Program-made: the position numbers and the translations under genes | Assembly: GCA_022823725.1 (NCBI GenBank) | Contig: JAJEHL010000050.1 | Span: forward strand, 86,751 to 150,750 | Length of the DNA: 64,000 nt | Direction: 5' to 3' | Source of the DNA: Candidatus Latescibacterota bacterium | GTDB lineage: Bacteria > Latescibacterota > UBA2968 | The notes under the pieces: model-generated | Seen by the model: the letters and a program-made list of their open reading frames with translations, nothing else | What the model was told of the DNA's origin: nothing | Databases searched by the model: none | Shown here: piece after piece, positions 55,515 to 63,860 of the stretch | Layout: every line of letters starts with the position of its first letter | Numbering within the stretch: position 1 is the stretch's first letter

Positions 55515-57293
55515 ATGAGTCTCAATTTTTTTAAGCCTTTTGCAGAGTATGTATATCCCCATCGATGGAAAATTTTCTGGGGATTGGTGCTGTTGCTGGG
55601 TACGCAAGCGGTTCAGGCACTCGTTCCGCTGCTGCTGAAATGGGCGATTGATACGGCTAAAGCCGGACTGGATGCCGGGGATCTTACAGGCGATGTGGTC
55701 GATACAATTACGGGTACCCCGATGGGCGATTTGCATCTGTACGGGGCACTTATGGCCGTGTTGGGTCTGGCGCAATGGGGCATGTCATTTGGGATGCGCT
55801 GGTTTATTGCCAGTGTGTCTCGCTTTATAGAGAGCGATCTTCGCAAGATTTATGTGCGACATATCGTGCGGCTACCGCTGAGTTTTTTCCAGGCGCAACG
55901 CGTGGGCGATTTAATGGCGCGGGCGACGAATGACGTGGAAGCAATTCAGCGGTTTTTTTATTTTGCGTATCGCCTGTCGCTACAGGCGGTTTTGAGTTTT
56001 GTGCTCAGTCTCATTTTGATGTGCATCATTGACTGGCAGTTGGCCCTTTTGGCGCTGGCTCCTATGCCCGTGATGGCTTTTTGTGCGCGGTGGGTCGGGC
56101 AAAAGGTGCGCGTGGGATACCGAAGGGTTCAGGAGCAATTTGCCGCTGTCAGTTCAAAAATTCAGGAAAATTTGACGGGTATGCGAATGGTCAAAGCCTT
56201 TGCCATGCGCCCGCTTGAGATTGTGGATTTCGGGATTCTCAATGAGGAGTATGTCACGCGCAACCGCCATTTGATTAAGATCCGCAGTTTGTATTATCCG
56301 TTCACGTTTTTGTTGAGCGGTGTTTCTATGATTGTGATTTTGTGGCTGGGCGGTCTGCGGGTGATTGAGGGGAGTTTGAGTCTGGGGGCATTTGTGGCTT
56401 TTAATGCGTATTTGCTGCGTATGAGTAGGCCGATGTCGATGTTGGGGAGAATAGTCGATGAGTATCAACGCGCCGTGGCTTCGCTGAGGCGTATTGAAGA
56501 GGTTTTGAAAGTATCGCCACAACTCGATGTGGCGGGTGGTACAACGGGGGATATCAGGGGGGAGATTGAGTTTCGCAATACGAGCTTTTCGTACAATGGT
56601 CAACGGGTGCTCAAAGATATCAATCTTCGAATTCCAGCGGGGAGTACGCTTGCCGTGGTGGGGCGCGTGGGGTCGGGAAAATCCACGCTGGCGCGGTTGA
56701 TCCCCCGGTTGATCCAGGCAGATGAAGGGCGGGTTTTTGTCGATGGCAAGCCGGTGGAAGATATACCGCTTCAGACTATTCGGGATGCGACCGGGTATGT
56801 GCCGCAAGATGCTTTTTTGTTTTCGGATACGATTCGGGAAAATGTGGCTTTGGGCACACGGGCAGAGGGCGATGTTGTGCGCGCGACCGAGATTTCGCAA
56901 TTGGCTCCCGATTTGCACCTTTTTCCCGAGCAGTTAGAGACGATTGTGGGAGAGCGCGGGGTCACGCTTTCGGGGGGACAAAAACAGCGCACGGCTATTG
57001 CGCGCGCGGTGATTCGAGAGCCGCGGATTTTGATTATGGACGATGCGTTGGCCAGTGTGGATACGCGAACAGAGGAAGAGATTCTCAAATATTTGCGCGA
57101 GATTATGGCTTCGCGTACGACGATTTTGATTGCCCATCGCATTTCGACTGTGAAAGATGCCGACCATATTATTGTGCTGGATGAGGGGCGCATTGTCGAG
57201 CAGGGGACACACGACGAATTGGTTGCACACGATGGAATTTATGCGGATATGTTTCGACGCCAGCATCTGACTCGGGAATTGGAGAGTTTTTAA
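55515..57293 (+). CDS. ABC exporter half-transporter with degenerate catalytic site (BmrC/YheI-like)
   Basis: 592 residues: six-helix membrane domain (residues 1-320) and nucleotide-binding domain. Walker A GRVGSGKST, signature LSGGQKQR, Walker B LIMDDALASVD where the catalytic Glu is Asp, H-loop IAHRIST. This Asp plus the partner's LSVGQ signature is the pattern of asymmetric heterodimers such as BmrCD and TM287/288. The partner follows 113 bases downstream. Likely multidrug or lipid export. Confidence 0.9.
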   Translation: MSLNFFKPFAEYVYPHRWKIFWGLVLLLGTQAVQALVPLLLKWAIDTAKAGLDAGDLTGDVVDTITGTPMGDLHLYGALMAVLGLAQWGMSFGMRWFIASVSRFIESDLRKIYVRHIVRLPLSFFQAQRVGDLMARATNDVEAIQRFFYFAYRLSLQAVLSFVLSLILMCIIDWQLALLALAPMPVMAFCARWVGQKVRVGYRRVQEQFAAVSSKIQENLTGMRMVKAFAMRPLEIVDFGILNEEYVTRNRHLIKIRSLYYPFTFLLSGVSMIVILWLGGLRVIEGSLSLGAFVAFNAYLLRMSRPMSMLGRIVDEYQRAVASLRRIEEVLKVSPQLDVAGGTTGDIRGEIEFRNTSFSYNGQRVLKDINLRIPAGSTLAVVGRVGSGKSTLARLIPRLIQADEGRVFVDGKPVEDIPLQTIRDATGYVPQDAFLFSDTIRENVALGTRAEGDVVRATEISQLAPDLHLFPEQLETIVGERGVTLSGGQKQRTAIARAVIREPRILIMDDALASVDTRTEEEILKYLREIMASRTTILIAHRISTVKDADHIIVLDEGRIVEQGTHDELVAHDGIYADMFRRQHLTRELESF

Positions 57294-57406
57294 TCCGCAG
57301 GCATGTCCCTGTGAAAACAGGGATGGACGCAGATGGACACAGATAAGAGGCGATAAGCAGGGTAGGAACGGTGCCCCGTGCCTGCCCATAGGAGTAAGGT
57401 TCTGCG
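57294..57406. repeat. intergenic micro-repeat between the two ABC genes
   Basis: Contains a GGATGGACGCAGATGGACACAGAT-type tract, a sequence style often scattered between genes of such genomes; a related GGATGA..CGGAT tract occurs at 34012-34038. No gene. It adds an unusual gap inside an otherwise tight transcript. Confidence 0.35.
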
Positions 57407-59161
57407 ATGGAAGAAGAGGAAATTGGTCATAAGGGTTTTGATCTGCGTTTGATGGCGCGGTTGATGAACTTTCTCAGGCCCTATGCCTGGTGGGTTGTGC
57501 TCACGTTTGTGCTCATTATTGTCGCAGCGGCTGTGCGGCAGGCCGGGCCATATTTGACCAAGATTGCGGTGGATGATTATATCGTACCGGGAGATGTGGA
57601 TGGATTGACCTATCTGGTCATGCTCTATATCGGTCTGCTTGTCGCGCAATTTGGCGTGGGGTATTGCCAGAGTTGGACGACCAATATGATCGGGCAATGG
57701 GCGATGCACGATGTGCGGTTGCAGATTTTTATGCATTTGCAGCGGTTGCCCATGCGATATTTCGACCGCACGCCTGTGGGCCGTTTGATGGCGCGCAATA
57801 CAAATGATGTGGATGCCCTCAACGAGTTGTTTACCGATGGCATTGTGTCGATGATCAGCGATATTTTTACGATTGTCGCCATTCTCGCGTACATTTTTTA
57901 TATGGATGTCACGCTCGGCTTGTTGATCTGTCTCGCATTACCGGTGGCTTTTGTCGCAACGATGTGGCTGCAGAATAAGACCTTTTTTGCGTATCGCGTT
58001 GCGCGCACGCTGTTCGCGCGTTTTAGTTCTTCGCTGCAGGAGACCTTGTCCGGGATGGAAGTGGTGCAGTTATTCGGTTGTGAAGGTCGCTGTGTGAAGC
58101 GGTTTGAAGATCCGAATAAGGAGTATCTGGATGCACGGCTAAAGAGCACGTTTTACCATGCGATTTATTTTCCAATTATGGAGTTGGGCGGTGTTTTGTT
58201 GTCCGCTTTGGTGTTGTGGTATGGCGGCGCGCGGGTGCTGGACGAGGAAATCCAGTGGGGCGTGCTGGTGGCGATGTTGCAATATGTTCCGCGGTTTTTT
58301 ATGCCTCTCCGCGATATTGCCGATCGGTTTACGGTGCTGCAAGTTGCGATGGCGTCTTCAGAGCGCATTTTTGAATTGCTGGATACAAAGCCCGAATCAC
58401 TTGGCGGCACTGTAAAGGCCGATCACTTGAAGGGCGAGATCGAGTTTCAGAATGTCTGGTTTGCGTATAACGAAGGCGAATGGGTGCTGCGCGATGTGTC
58501 TTTTCGCGTTGCGCCGGGGCAGAGTTTGGCACTGGTCGGGGCGACGGGCGCGGGTAAGAGTACGGTGATTGGTCTGGTGTGTCGGTTCTACGATATTCAG
58601 CGGGGTGCGATTCTGGTAGATGGTGTCGATATCCGCGAGTGGGATGTCGAGGCGCTTCGCAGGCGTATTGGGGTTGTGCAACAGGATGTTTTTCTTTTTG
58701 CTGGCGATATTGAAGACAATATTAGCCTGGGACATCCGCGCATCAGCCGCCAGGAGGTCGAACAGGCTGCACGCGATGTCAATGCAGACCGGTTTATCGA
58801 CAAGTTGCCCGATACATATCAGCACGAGGTACACGAGCGGGGCAGTTCGCTTTCGGTTGGCCAGCGACAGTTGATATCTTTTGCGCGTACGCTGGCTTCT
58901 GGACCAGATATTCTCATTCTGGATGAGGCGACGGCGAATGTGGATACGGAGACCGAGATGTGGATTCAGGATGCGGTGGCAAAATTGATGCGGTCGCGGA
59001 CTTCGATTGCGATTGCACACCGTCTTTCAACCATTCGAAATGCAGACAAAATTCTGGTGATGCACCGCGGTCAAATCCGCGAGGAAGGCGACCACGATAC
59101 GCTGCTCAAGCAGAATGGGATTTATGCTCGGCTTTATCAGTTGCAGTATCAAGAGGAGTAG
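57407..59161 (+). CDS. ABC exporter half-transporter with canonical Walker B (BmrD/YheH-like)
   Basis: 584 residues, six-helix membrane domain (YVPG insert near 60) and NBD with Walker A GATGAGKST, signature LSVGQRQLISFARTLA (Val instead of Gly), Walker B LILDEATANVD (catalytic Glu intact) and H-loop IAHRLST. The intact Glu here and Asp in the partner mean one functional ATP site per dimer. AGGAG is 11 bases before the ATG. Confidence 0.91.
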   Translation: MEEEEIGHKGFDLRLMARLMNFLRPYAWWVVLTFVLIIVAAAVRQAGPYLTKIAVDDYIVPGDVDGLTYLVMLYIGLLVAQFGVGYCQSWTTNMIGQWAMHDVRLQIFMHLQRLPMRYFDRTPVGRLMARNTNDVDALNELFTDGIVSMISDIFTIVAILAYIFYMDVTLGLLICLALPVAFVATMWLQNKTFFAYRVARTLFARFSSSLQETLSGMEVVQLFGCEGRCVKRFEDPNKEYLDARLKSTFYHAIYFPIMELGGVLLSALVLWYGGARVLDEEIQWGVLVAMLQYVPRFFMPLRDIADRFTVLQVAMASSERIFELLDTKPESLGGTVKADHLKGEIEFQNVWFAYNEGEWVLRDVSFRVAPGQSLALVGATGAGKSTVIGLVCRFYDIQRGAILVDGVDIREWDVEALRRRIGVVQQDVFLFAGDIEDNISLGHPRISRQEVEQAARDVNADRFIDKLPDTYQHEVHERGSSLSVGQRQLISFARTLASGPDILILDEATANVDTETEMWIQDAVAKLMRSRTSIAIAHRLSTIRNADKILVMHRGQIREEGDHDTLLKQNGIYARLYQLQYQEE

Positions 59162-59223
59162 CGAATCAACGAATCAACGGTCAGTGGTCAGTGGTCAAAA
59201 ATCAGCGATCAATCCCATCCATC

Positions 59224-59258
59224 GTCATTGCGGCAGGGTTTTAGCCGCAATCCAGAGG
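59224..59258. repeat. 35-bp REP-like repeat, copy 1
   Basis: Identical to 62435-62469. Contains an 8-bp perfect stem (59227-59234 with 59244-59251, ATTGCGGC/GCCGCAAT) around a 9-base loop. Preceded by tandem GAATCAAC and GTCAGTG duplications (59162-59200). Intergenic, as expected for a REP element. Confidence 0.8.
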
Positions 59259-59319
59259 TTTTGGGTGGTTGGGCGGGGTTCGTCTATTCGTCTATTCGTT
59301 ATTTTCAAGGAGGTGCGAC

Positions 59320-60201
59320 ATGTTGTTCGGAGAAGGCGATTATCGGTACGAGGAAGTTGAGGGATGGGCGAAGTTGCCCGAGGGATGGGTGTTTACACAG
59401 GTGTCGGATGCCGCGGTGGATTCACAGGGCCGCATTTACGCTTTTACGCGCGGGATTCATCCCGTGGTGGTGTTTGATAAGGATGGCAATTTTATTACGT
59501 CGTGGGGGTATGGCGATTTTGGTATTTCGCCAAATTTGATCAGTCAGTCACACGGTATTTTTATCGATCCGGACGATAAGGTGTTTTTGACGGATTCGTA
59601 TCAGCATATTGTGAGGCGTTATACCCGTTTGGGCGAGTTGGAACGCGAATGGGGCAATCGCGGGGTTCCCGGTCCGACGTTTCACCGCAGGGAATACAAT
59701 ATGCCGACGGGTGTTGCTTACGCGCCAGATGGCAATTCGTTTTATGTGTCGGATGGGTATGGCAGCCGGTGCGTTCACAAGTATTCGCGCGAGGGCGAGC
59801 ATCTCGCGGTGTGGGGCGAAGGGGGGAGTGGACCGGGGCAGTTTGCGTTGGTACACAATATCGGGTGCGATAAGACCGGGCGGGTTCTGGTGTGCGACCG
59901 GGAGAATAATCGCATTCAGATTTTTGATCCAGACGGCAAGTTTATGGAGATGTGGACCGATGTGATGATGCCGGGCGATGTGTGGATTACGGATGACAAT
60001 ACGATTTATGTGGCTGAGCAAGGGGGCGGGGGGCGCATTAGTGTGTGGTCTGCGGATGGGGAATTGATTTGCCGCTTTGAAGATAAGAGCGCCGTGCAGT
60101 CGCCGCACGGGCTTTGCGTGGATGACGAGGGTAGTATTTATGTGGCTGAGATCGGTATGGGGGGGCAGGGTCAGCGGTTGCAAAAATTTGCGAGGGTTTA
60201 G
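59320..60201 (+). CDS. NHL-repeat beta-propeller protein (peptidyl-alpha-hydroxyglycine lyase-like)
   Basis: 293 residues from ATG 59320 (AAGGAGG 6 bases upstream). Six NHL-type blades: VSDAAVDSQGRIYAFTRG, HGIFIDPDDKVFLTDSY, PTGVAYAPDGNSFYVSDGY, VHNIGCDKTGRVLVCDREN and two more. The order and DREN motif resemble the PAL propeller of peptide amidation enzymes, though bacterial relatives are mostly uncharacterised. No signal peptide. Begins a three-gene run with an aldolase and an MFS transporter, so a sugar-lactone or lyase role is possible. Confidence 0.8.
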   Translation: MLFGEGDYRYEEVEGWAKLPEGWVFTQVSDAAVDSQGRIYAFTRGIHPVVVFDKDGNFITSWGYGDFGISPNLISQSHGIFIDPDDKVFLTDSYQHIVRRYTRLGELEREWGNRGVPGPTFHRREYNMPTGVAYAPDGNSFYVSDGYGSRCVHKYSREGEHLAVWGEGGSGPGQFALVHNIGCDKTGRVLVCDRENNRIQIFDPDGKFMEMWTDVMMPGDVWITDDNTIYVAEQGGGGRISVWSADGELICRFEDKSAVQSPHGLCVDDEGSIYVAEIGMGGQGQRLQKFARV

Positions 60202-60236
60202 GGTTTTCAGGTAATCACAACATAGCGAGGATTTTT

Positions 60237-60980
60237 ATGGCTACACCAAATCGCATTCTCGAGCGTTATCGCAATGGCGAAAAAGCCGTTGGCGTGCAGA
60301 TGAGTTTTGTTTCAGAAATTGTGATCGAAGTGGCGGCTAAGATGGGGATGGATTTTATTTCGTTAGATGGGCAGCACGGCGCATTGACGCTGCCGACTGT
60401 TGAGACAGTATGTCGCCTTTGCGACGCGTATGGCATGACGCCGGGTATGCGGGTTGTGGATCAGTCCGAGGCGGCTATTTTGACGGCGCTGGACCGGGGT
60501 ATGCAGATGATTACGGTGCCCAATTTGCAGACTGCTGAGGAGGCCGAGCAGATTGTCCAGTTTGGTTTTTACGGGCCTTTGGGACGGCGAAGCGCGATGA
60601 GCCAGCGCGTGGCGTATAGTTTGAATGATACGAGCGATAGTCGAGAGATTTTTGAGTTTACCAATGACAATACGATTATTGTGCCGCAGCTCGAGAGCAA
60701 GACGGCTTTTGACAATTTGGATGAGATTCTTCAGGTTGACGGGCTTATGTTTTTTGCGGGTGGCCCTCAAGATATTGCGCAGTCTATGGGGTATCCCGGA
60801 GAGCCAAATCATCCGGAATGTATAGCGGCGTATGAGGCGGCGTGTGAGAAGGTACGTGCGGCGGGGAAGCACATGATTGGCGATGTGACGGTTAGTGTGG
60901 ATGCTTTTGGCGCGATCTACGATGCAGGGAAGGCGTTGCTCGAAGCAAACGGCCGCGAGTGTGGTATGAAGATTGGTTGA
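60237..60980 (+). CDS. HpcH/HpaI family aldolase
   Basis: 247 residues of the class II pyruvate aldolase barrel that cleaves 2-keto-3-deoxy acids. FISLDGQHGAL (His and Asp of the active site), GMRVVDQSEAAILTALDRGMQMITVPNLQTAEEA (substrate-binding Arg) and IVPQLESKTAFDNLDEIL plus LMFFAGGPQDIAQSMG (metal Glu and Asp) are visible. Acts on a ketodeoxy acid from sugar-acid or aromatic breakdown. GAGG is 7 bases before the ATG. Followed 14 bases later by an MFS gene. Confidence 0.9.
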   Translation: MATPNRILERYRNGEKAVGVQMSFVSEIVIEVAAKMGMDFISLDGQHGALTLPTVETVCRLCDAYGMTPGMRVVDQSEAAILTALDRGMQMITVPNLQTAEEAEQIVQFGFYGPLGRRSAMSQRVAYSLNDTSDSREIFEFTNDNTIIVPQLESKTAFDNLDEILQVDGLMFFAGGPQDIAQSMGYPGEPNHPECIAAYEAACEKVRAAGKHMIGDVTVSVDAFGAIYDAGKALLEANGRECGMKIG

Positions 60981-60994
60981 ATTGCGAGGTACAT

Positions 60995-62404
60995 TTGTCT
61001 AAGGCACAGGTTGAATCCGAGGAGGCAGAACCGCTGTCTCCTCGGGCGGCTCGGCGCGTGTTGATTAGCCTGATGTTTTCGTCTATGCTGATGCCTATGG
61101 TGTCTGGCATGTCTCGGGTTGCACTGCCGGTTATTCGGGATGATTTTGGGATTCCCGCGGATTTGACGGCGTGGGTTCTGGCAGCTTTCATGCTGCCTTT
61201 TGTCGTTTTGATGCCGATTTATGGGCGTTTGAGCGATGGTGTTGACCGGCGGCTGTTGATTCTGGCGGGGACTGTGATTTTCGGCGTTGGTTCCACGATG
61301 ACATTTCTGGCGCCGAATATGCGCTGGTTGATGGCTGGCAGGGCGATTCAAGGTATTGGCGTGGGGGGGATGACGCCGATGGGTATGGCACTGCTGGCGT
61401 CGATTTTTAGCTCGGGAGAGCGCGGGCGCGTTCTGGGTACGTGGAGTGCGGTGGGTCCGGCGATGAGTTTTTCGTCGTCGTTTGTCGCGGGTCTTCTCAT
61501 TGCTGTTTGGGGTTGGCGCGCCGCTTTTGTACCGGGTCTTTTGCTCAGTGTGGTGACTTTTGTCGCGATTTACAGGGGGGTGCCTTCTCAGGTGATTGGA
61601 GAGGCTTCCAAATTTTTGCGGCAGTTTGATTGGGGCGGGGTCGGGTTGTTGTCGGGTGGAATTGTGTTTTTGATGTTTTATCTGTCCAGTCGGTCTGTGA
61701 CAGGGGTTGCCCCGTTTGAGGATTGGCGGTTGCTTTTGGGCGCGGGGTTGTTTTTTGCGGGTTTCTGGTGGTGGGAAAGAGGGCGGAGAGATCCTTTTCT
61801 TCCGCTCAATTTTTTTGGCAATCGCATGTTTTGCCGGGTGACGTTTTGCGCTTCAATGCGGATGTTTGTGCAGGGGGGTATTGGGGTGTTGATGCCGCTG
61901 TATCTGGTCGATGTTCACCGCATGGGGCCGGCACTGTTGGGTGTGTTTTTGATTATTAGCTCTGCGGCGATGACGCTGATTGTGCGGTTTGGCGGTCAGA
62001 TGTCCGATCGTTTTCAGAGTCGGTGGTTGGTGATGATTGGGATGTTTGTGCAGTTGACGGTGATGCTGGGCTTTGCCCATTTGTCCGATACGGTTTCGAC
62101 CTGGGTTATTGCGGGTCTGCTGGCGTATTATGGGCTTGGCGCCGGGTTGATGCTGGCTGCACTGCACAGTACGGTTATGGGTACTGTTGATTCAGACCAG
62201 ATGGGGGCTGCTGCGGGTCTTTATAGTATGCTGCGGTTTATGGGTATGGCGATCAGTACGGCACTGATTGGGGTGGTGTTGCAATTTTTCTTCGATGCAA
62301 ATCTGGCTACACTCGATGCGTACCAGAGGGTGTTTATGGTGCTTGCGATATTCCCCGTTCTGGGGATGATCGTGGGGTTTGGATTGCGCGAGAAGAGGTT
62401 GTGA
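60995..62404 (+). CDS. MFS transporter, 14-helix DHA2 type
   Basis: 469 residues from TTG 60995 with GAGG 6 bases upstream (a GTG at 60959 would overlap the aldolase). About 14 hydrophobic helices; GRLSDGVDRRLLIL loop 2-3 motif and RAIQGIGVGGMTPMGMALL motif C of drug:H+ antiporters. The last 40 codons are nearly repeated at 62868-62993, the remnant of a paralogue. Antiport or organic acid uptake; substrate unknown. Confidence 0.92.
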   Translation: MSKAQVESEEAEPLSPRAARRVLISLMFSSMLMPMVSGMSRVALPVIRDDFGIPADLTAWVLAAFMLPFVVLMPIYGRLSDGVDRRLLILAGTVIFGVGSTMTFLAPNMRWLMAGRAIQGIGVGGMTPMGMALLASIFSSGERGRVLGTWSAVGPAMSFSSSFVAGLLIAVWGWRAAFVPGLLLSVVTFVAIYRGVPSQVIGEASKFLRQFDWGGVGLLSGGIVFLMFYLSSRSVTGVAPFEDWRLLLGAGLFFAGFWWWERGRRDPFLPLNFFGNRMFCRVTFCASMRMFVQGGIGVLMPLYLVDVHRMGPALLGVFLIISSAAMTLIVRFGGQMSDRFQSRWLVMIGMFVQLTVMLGFAHLSDTVSTWVIAGLLAYYGLGAGLMLAALHSTVMGTVDSDQMGAAAGLYSMLRFMGMAISTALIGVVLQFFFDANLATLDAYQRVFMVLAIFPVLGMIVGFGLREKRL

Positions 62405-62434
62405 AATAGTTTACTGGAGCGGGAGATTTTGGGT

Positions 62435-62469
62435 GTCATTGCGGCAGGGTTTTAGCCGCAATCCAGAGG
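62435..62469. repeat. 35-bp REP-like repeat, copy 2
   Basis: Identical to 59224-59258, including the ATTGCGGC/GCCGCAAT stem. Lies 30 bases after the MFS stop. Confidence 0.8.
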
Positions 62470-62494
62470 GTTTTGATTGTCATTGAGTCCCTAA

Positions 62495-62522
62495 TTGCGT
62501 TGCACAATATGAAGATTATATA
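62495..62522 (+). promoter_or_regulatory. putative promoter of the 59-residue gene
   Basis: TTGCGT (62495-62500), 16 bases, TATATA (62517-62522). The transcript would begin near 62530, about 90 bases before the start of the small gene. Confidence 0.4.
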
Positions 62523-62620
62523 CGATAAAAAAATAGGGCTTCTTATGACAAAGTGACATCACCCAAAGGAGGTAGAAGGGAGAATAGAAGAGATGACCAT
62601 GCACAAAGGAGGGGAGTAAA

Positions 62621-62800
62621 ATGGCAACCCGTTCTGGAAAGCTAACGGTACACGTAACATCTGGAGGTGGCCAGTATGTCGAAGCAAAAGAGCTACTCGC
62701 TAACCCCAAAGTTCAGGAAAAAATAAGAAAAATGGAAGGTCTATTTAAAAATAAACCGTCAAATGATGCGCCATCGGAAGGCGGTGAATCGAGTGGGTAG
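62621..62800 (+). CDS. small protein of 59 residues, unknown
   Basis: ATG 62621 with AAAGGAGGGG 5 bases upstream, stop TAG at 62798. Short Lys-rich protein (MATRSGKLTVHV..., EKIRKMEGLF) with a flexible Gly/Ser/acidic tail. No signal peptide, helix-turn-helix or known family. The ribosome site is among the strongest in the window, which argues for real expression; a second GGAGG run lies 57 bases upstream of the ATG. It sits between a REP-like repeat and pseudogene remnants. Confidence 0.6.
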   Translation: MATRSGKLTVHVTSGGGQYVEAKELLANPKVQEKIRKMEGLFKNKPSNDAPSEGGESSG

Positions 62801-62867
62801 TCTTGGGTTGTGGAGGTTACCCCGTTTTAGTGGAGTATTTAGGGCTTGTGTATCAAGCCTGTGATTG

Positions 62868-62993
62868 TTGCAGTTTTTCTTTGATGCGAATTTGGCTACC
62901 CTCGACGCGTACCAGAAGGTGTTTATGGTGCTTGCGATATTCCCTGTTCTGGGGATGGTGGTGGGATTTGGATTGCGGGAAAAGAGGGAGTGA
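62868..62993 (+). pseudogene. 3' remnant of an MFS transporter gene
   Basis: In one frame it encodes FFFDANLATLDAYQKVFMVL and on to a stop at 62991, 37 of about 40 residues identical to the C-terminus of the intact MFS gene (62284-62404). Nucleotide differences are mostly at third positions, so the copy diverged as a functional gene before losing its 5' part. No start or upstream helices remain. Confidence 0.8.
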
Positions 62994-62995
62994 AG

Positions 62996-63860
62996 CTAAC
63001 CCTCAACGATTTTTAATGTGCTGTTGCCGGCTGTTAGTTTTTCGACTCTGATCTGGGTTGTGATACGCTGCTTTAGAAGTTCGACATGTGAGATCACGCC
63101 CACACTTTTGCTGTTTTGATGCAATCCTTCAAGAGCTCCAATGGCGAGGTCGAGAACTTCTGAATCCAGACTGCCAAACCCCTCATCAATAAAGAGCGAT
63201 TCAATACGGACATTTCGCCCTGCCAATTCAGAGAGACCAAGTGCAAGTGCCAGGCTTGCAAGAAAACTTTCGCCGCCAGAAAGGCTGGCCATAGGTCGTG
63301 TGACGCTTGCCTGGTGCAAATCTTCGATTTCGATCTGGAGTTCTTCCTCTGTACGCCTCTGAATTCGGTACCGATCACTCAATCGGGTTAGATGTTGGTT
63401 GGCGTGGCGAATGAGTATATCCAGAGAAATACTTTGAGCATATCTGCGAAATTTTGCGCCATCGTGAGAGCCAATCAACAAACGCAAACGGTTCCAGATG
63501 GTGGATTCTTTTCGTGCTTCTTCCAATAATTTCTGCTGAGCGGCGAGTTTTTTGCGGTTTTTGTCGTCCACTTCAATCTGATTTTGCCGAGTTGTAAGGT
63601 TTTCAATGAGTGTATCTCGCTTATCTCGTAATTTCTTATGTTCTAATTTGAACTGTTCTGCTTCATTTCCTTCTGGAATTTGTGCTTCTCGAAGGGGTTT
63701 GATAGTCGCTTTGGCAATTTGTAAACGAGTGGTTAGATGATTTTTTCTGTTGTTGAGATCTGTTTCGATTTCTTCTATACGGACAGCTTCGTCTTGATCC
63801 AATTTTGCAGCACACAAATCATCTATATCTTGAAAATCAGATCCTTCCAAAGCCGATATA
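62996..63860 (-). pseudogene. sbcC: C-terminal fragment of SbcC exonuclease subunit, interrupted by an IS3-like element
   Basis: About 288 codons of the SbcC/Rad50 C-terminus: coiled-coil part (residues 20-110), then signature SLSGGESFLASLALALGLSELA, Walker B ESLFIDEGFGSLD and H-loop VGVISHVELLKQRI. The N-terminal ATPase lobe and most of the coiled coil are absent. The reading frame runs through ...ISALEGSDF up to 63860 and then enters the IS end, meeting a stop at 63914. The TTG at 63850 is not a believable start. SbcC without its Walker A half cannot form the ATP site. Confidence 0.88.

Noticed and set aside
57294..57406. Gap between the two ABC genes as an attenuator
   Set aside because: No strong hairpin with a T run; the sequence looks like a dispersed micro-repeat instead.
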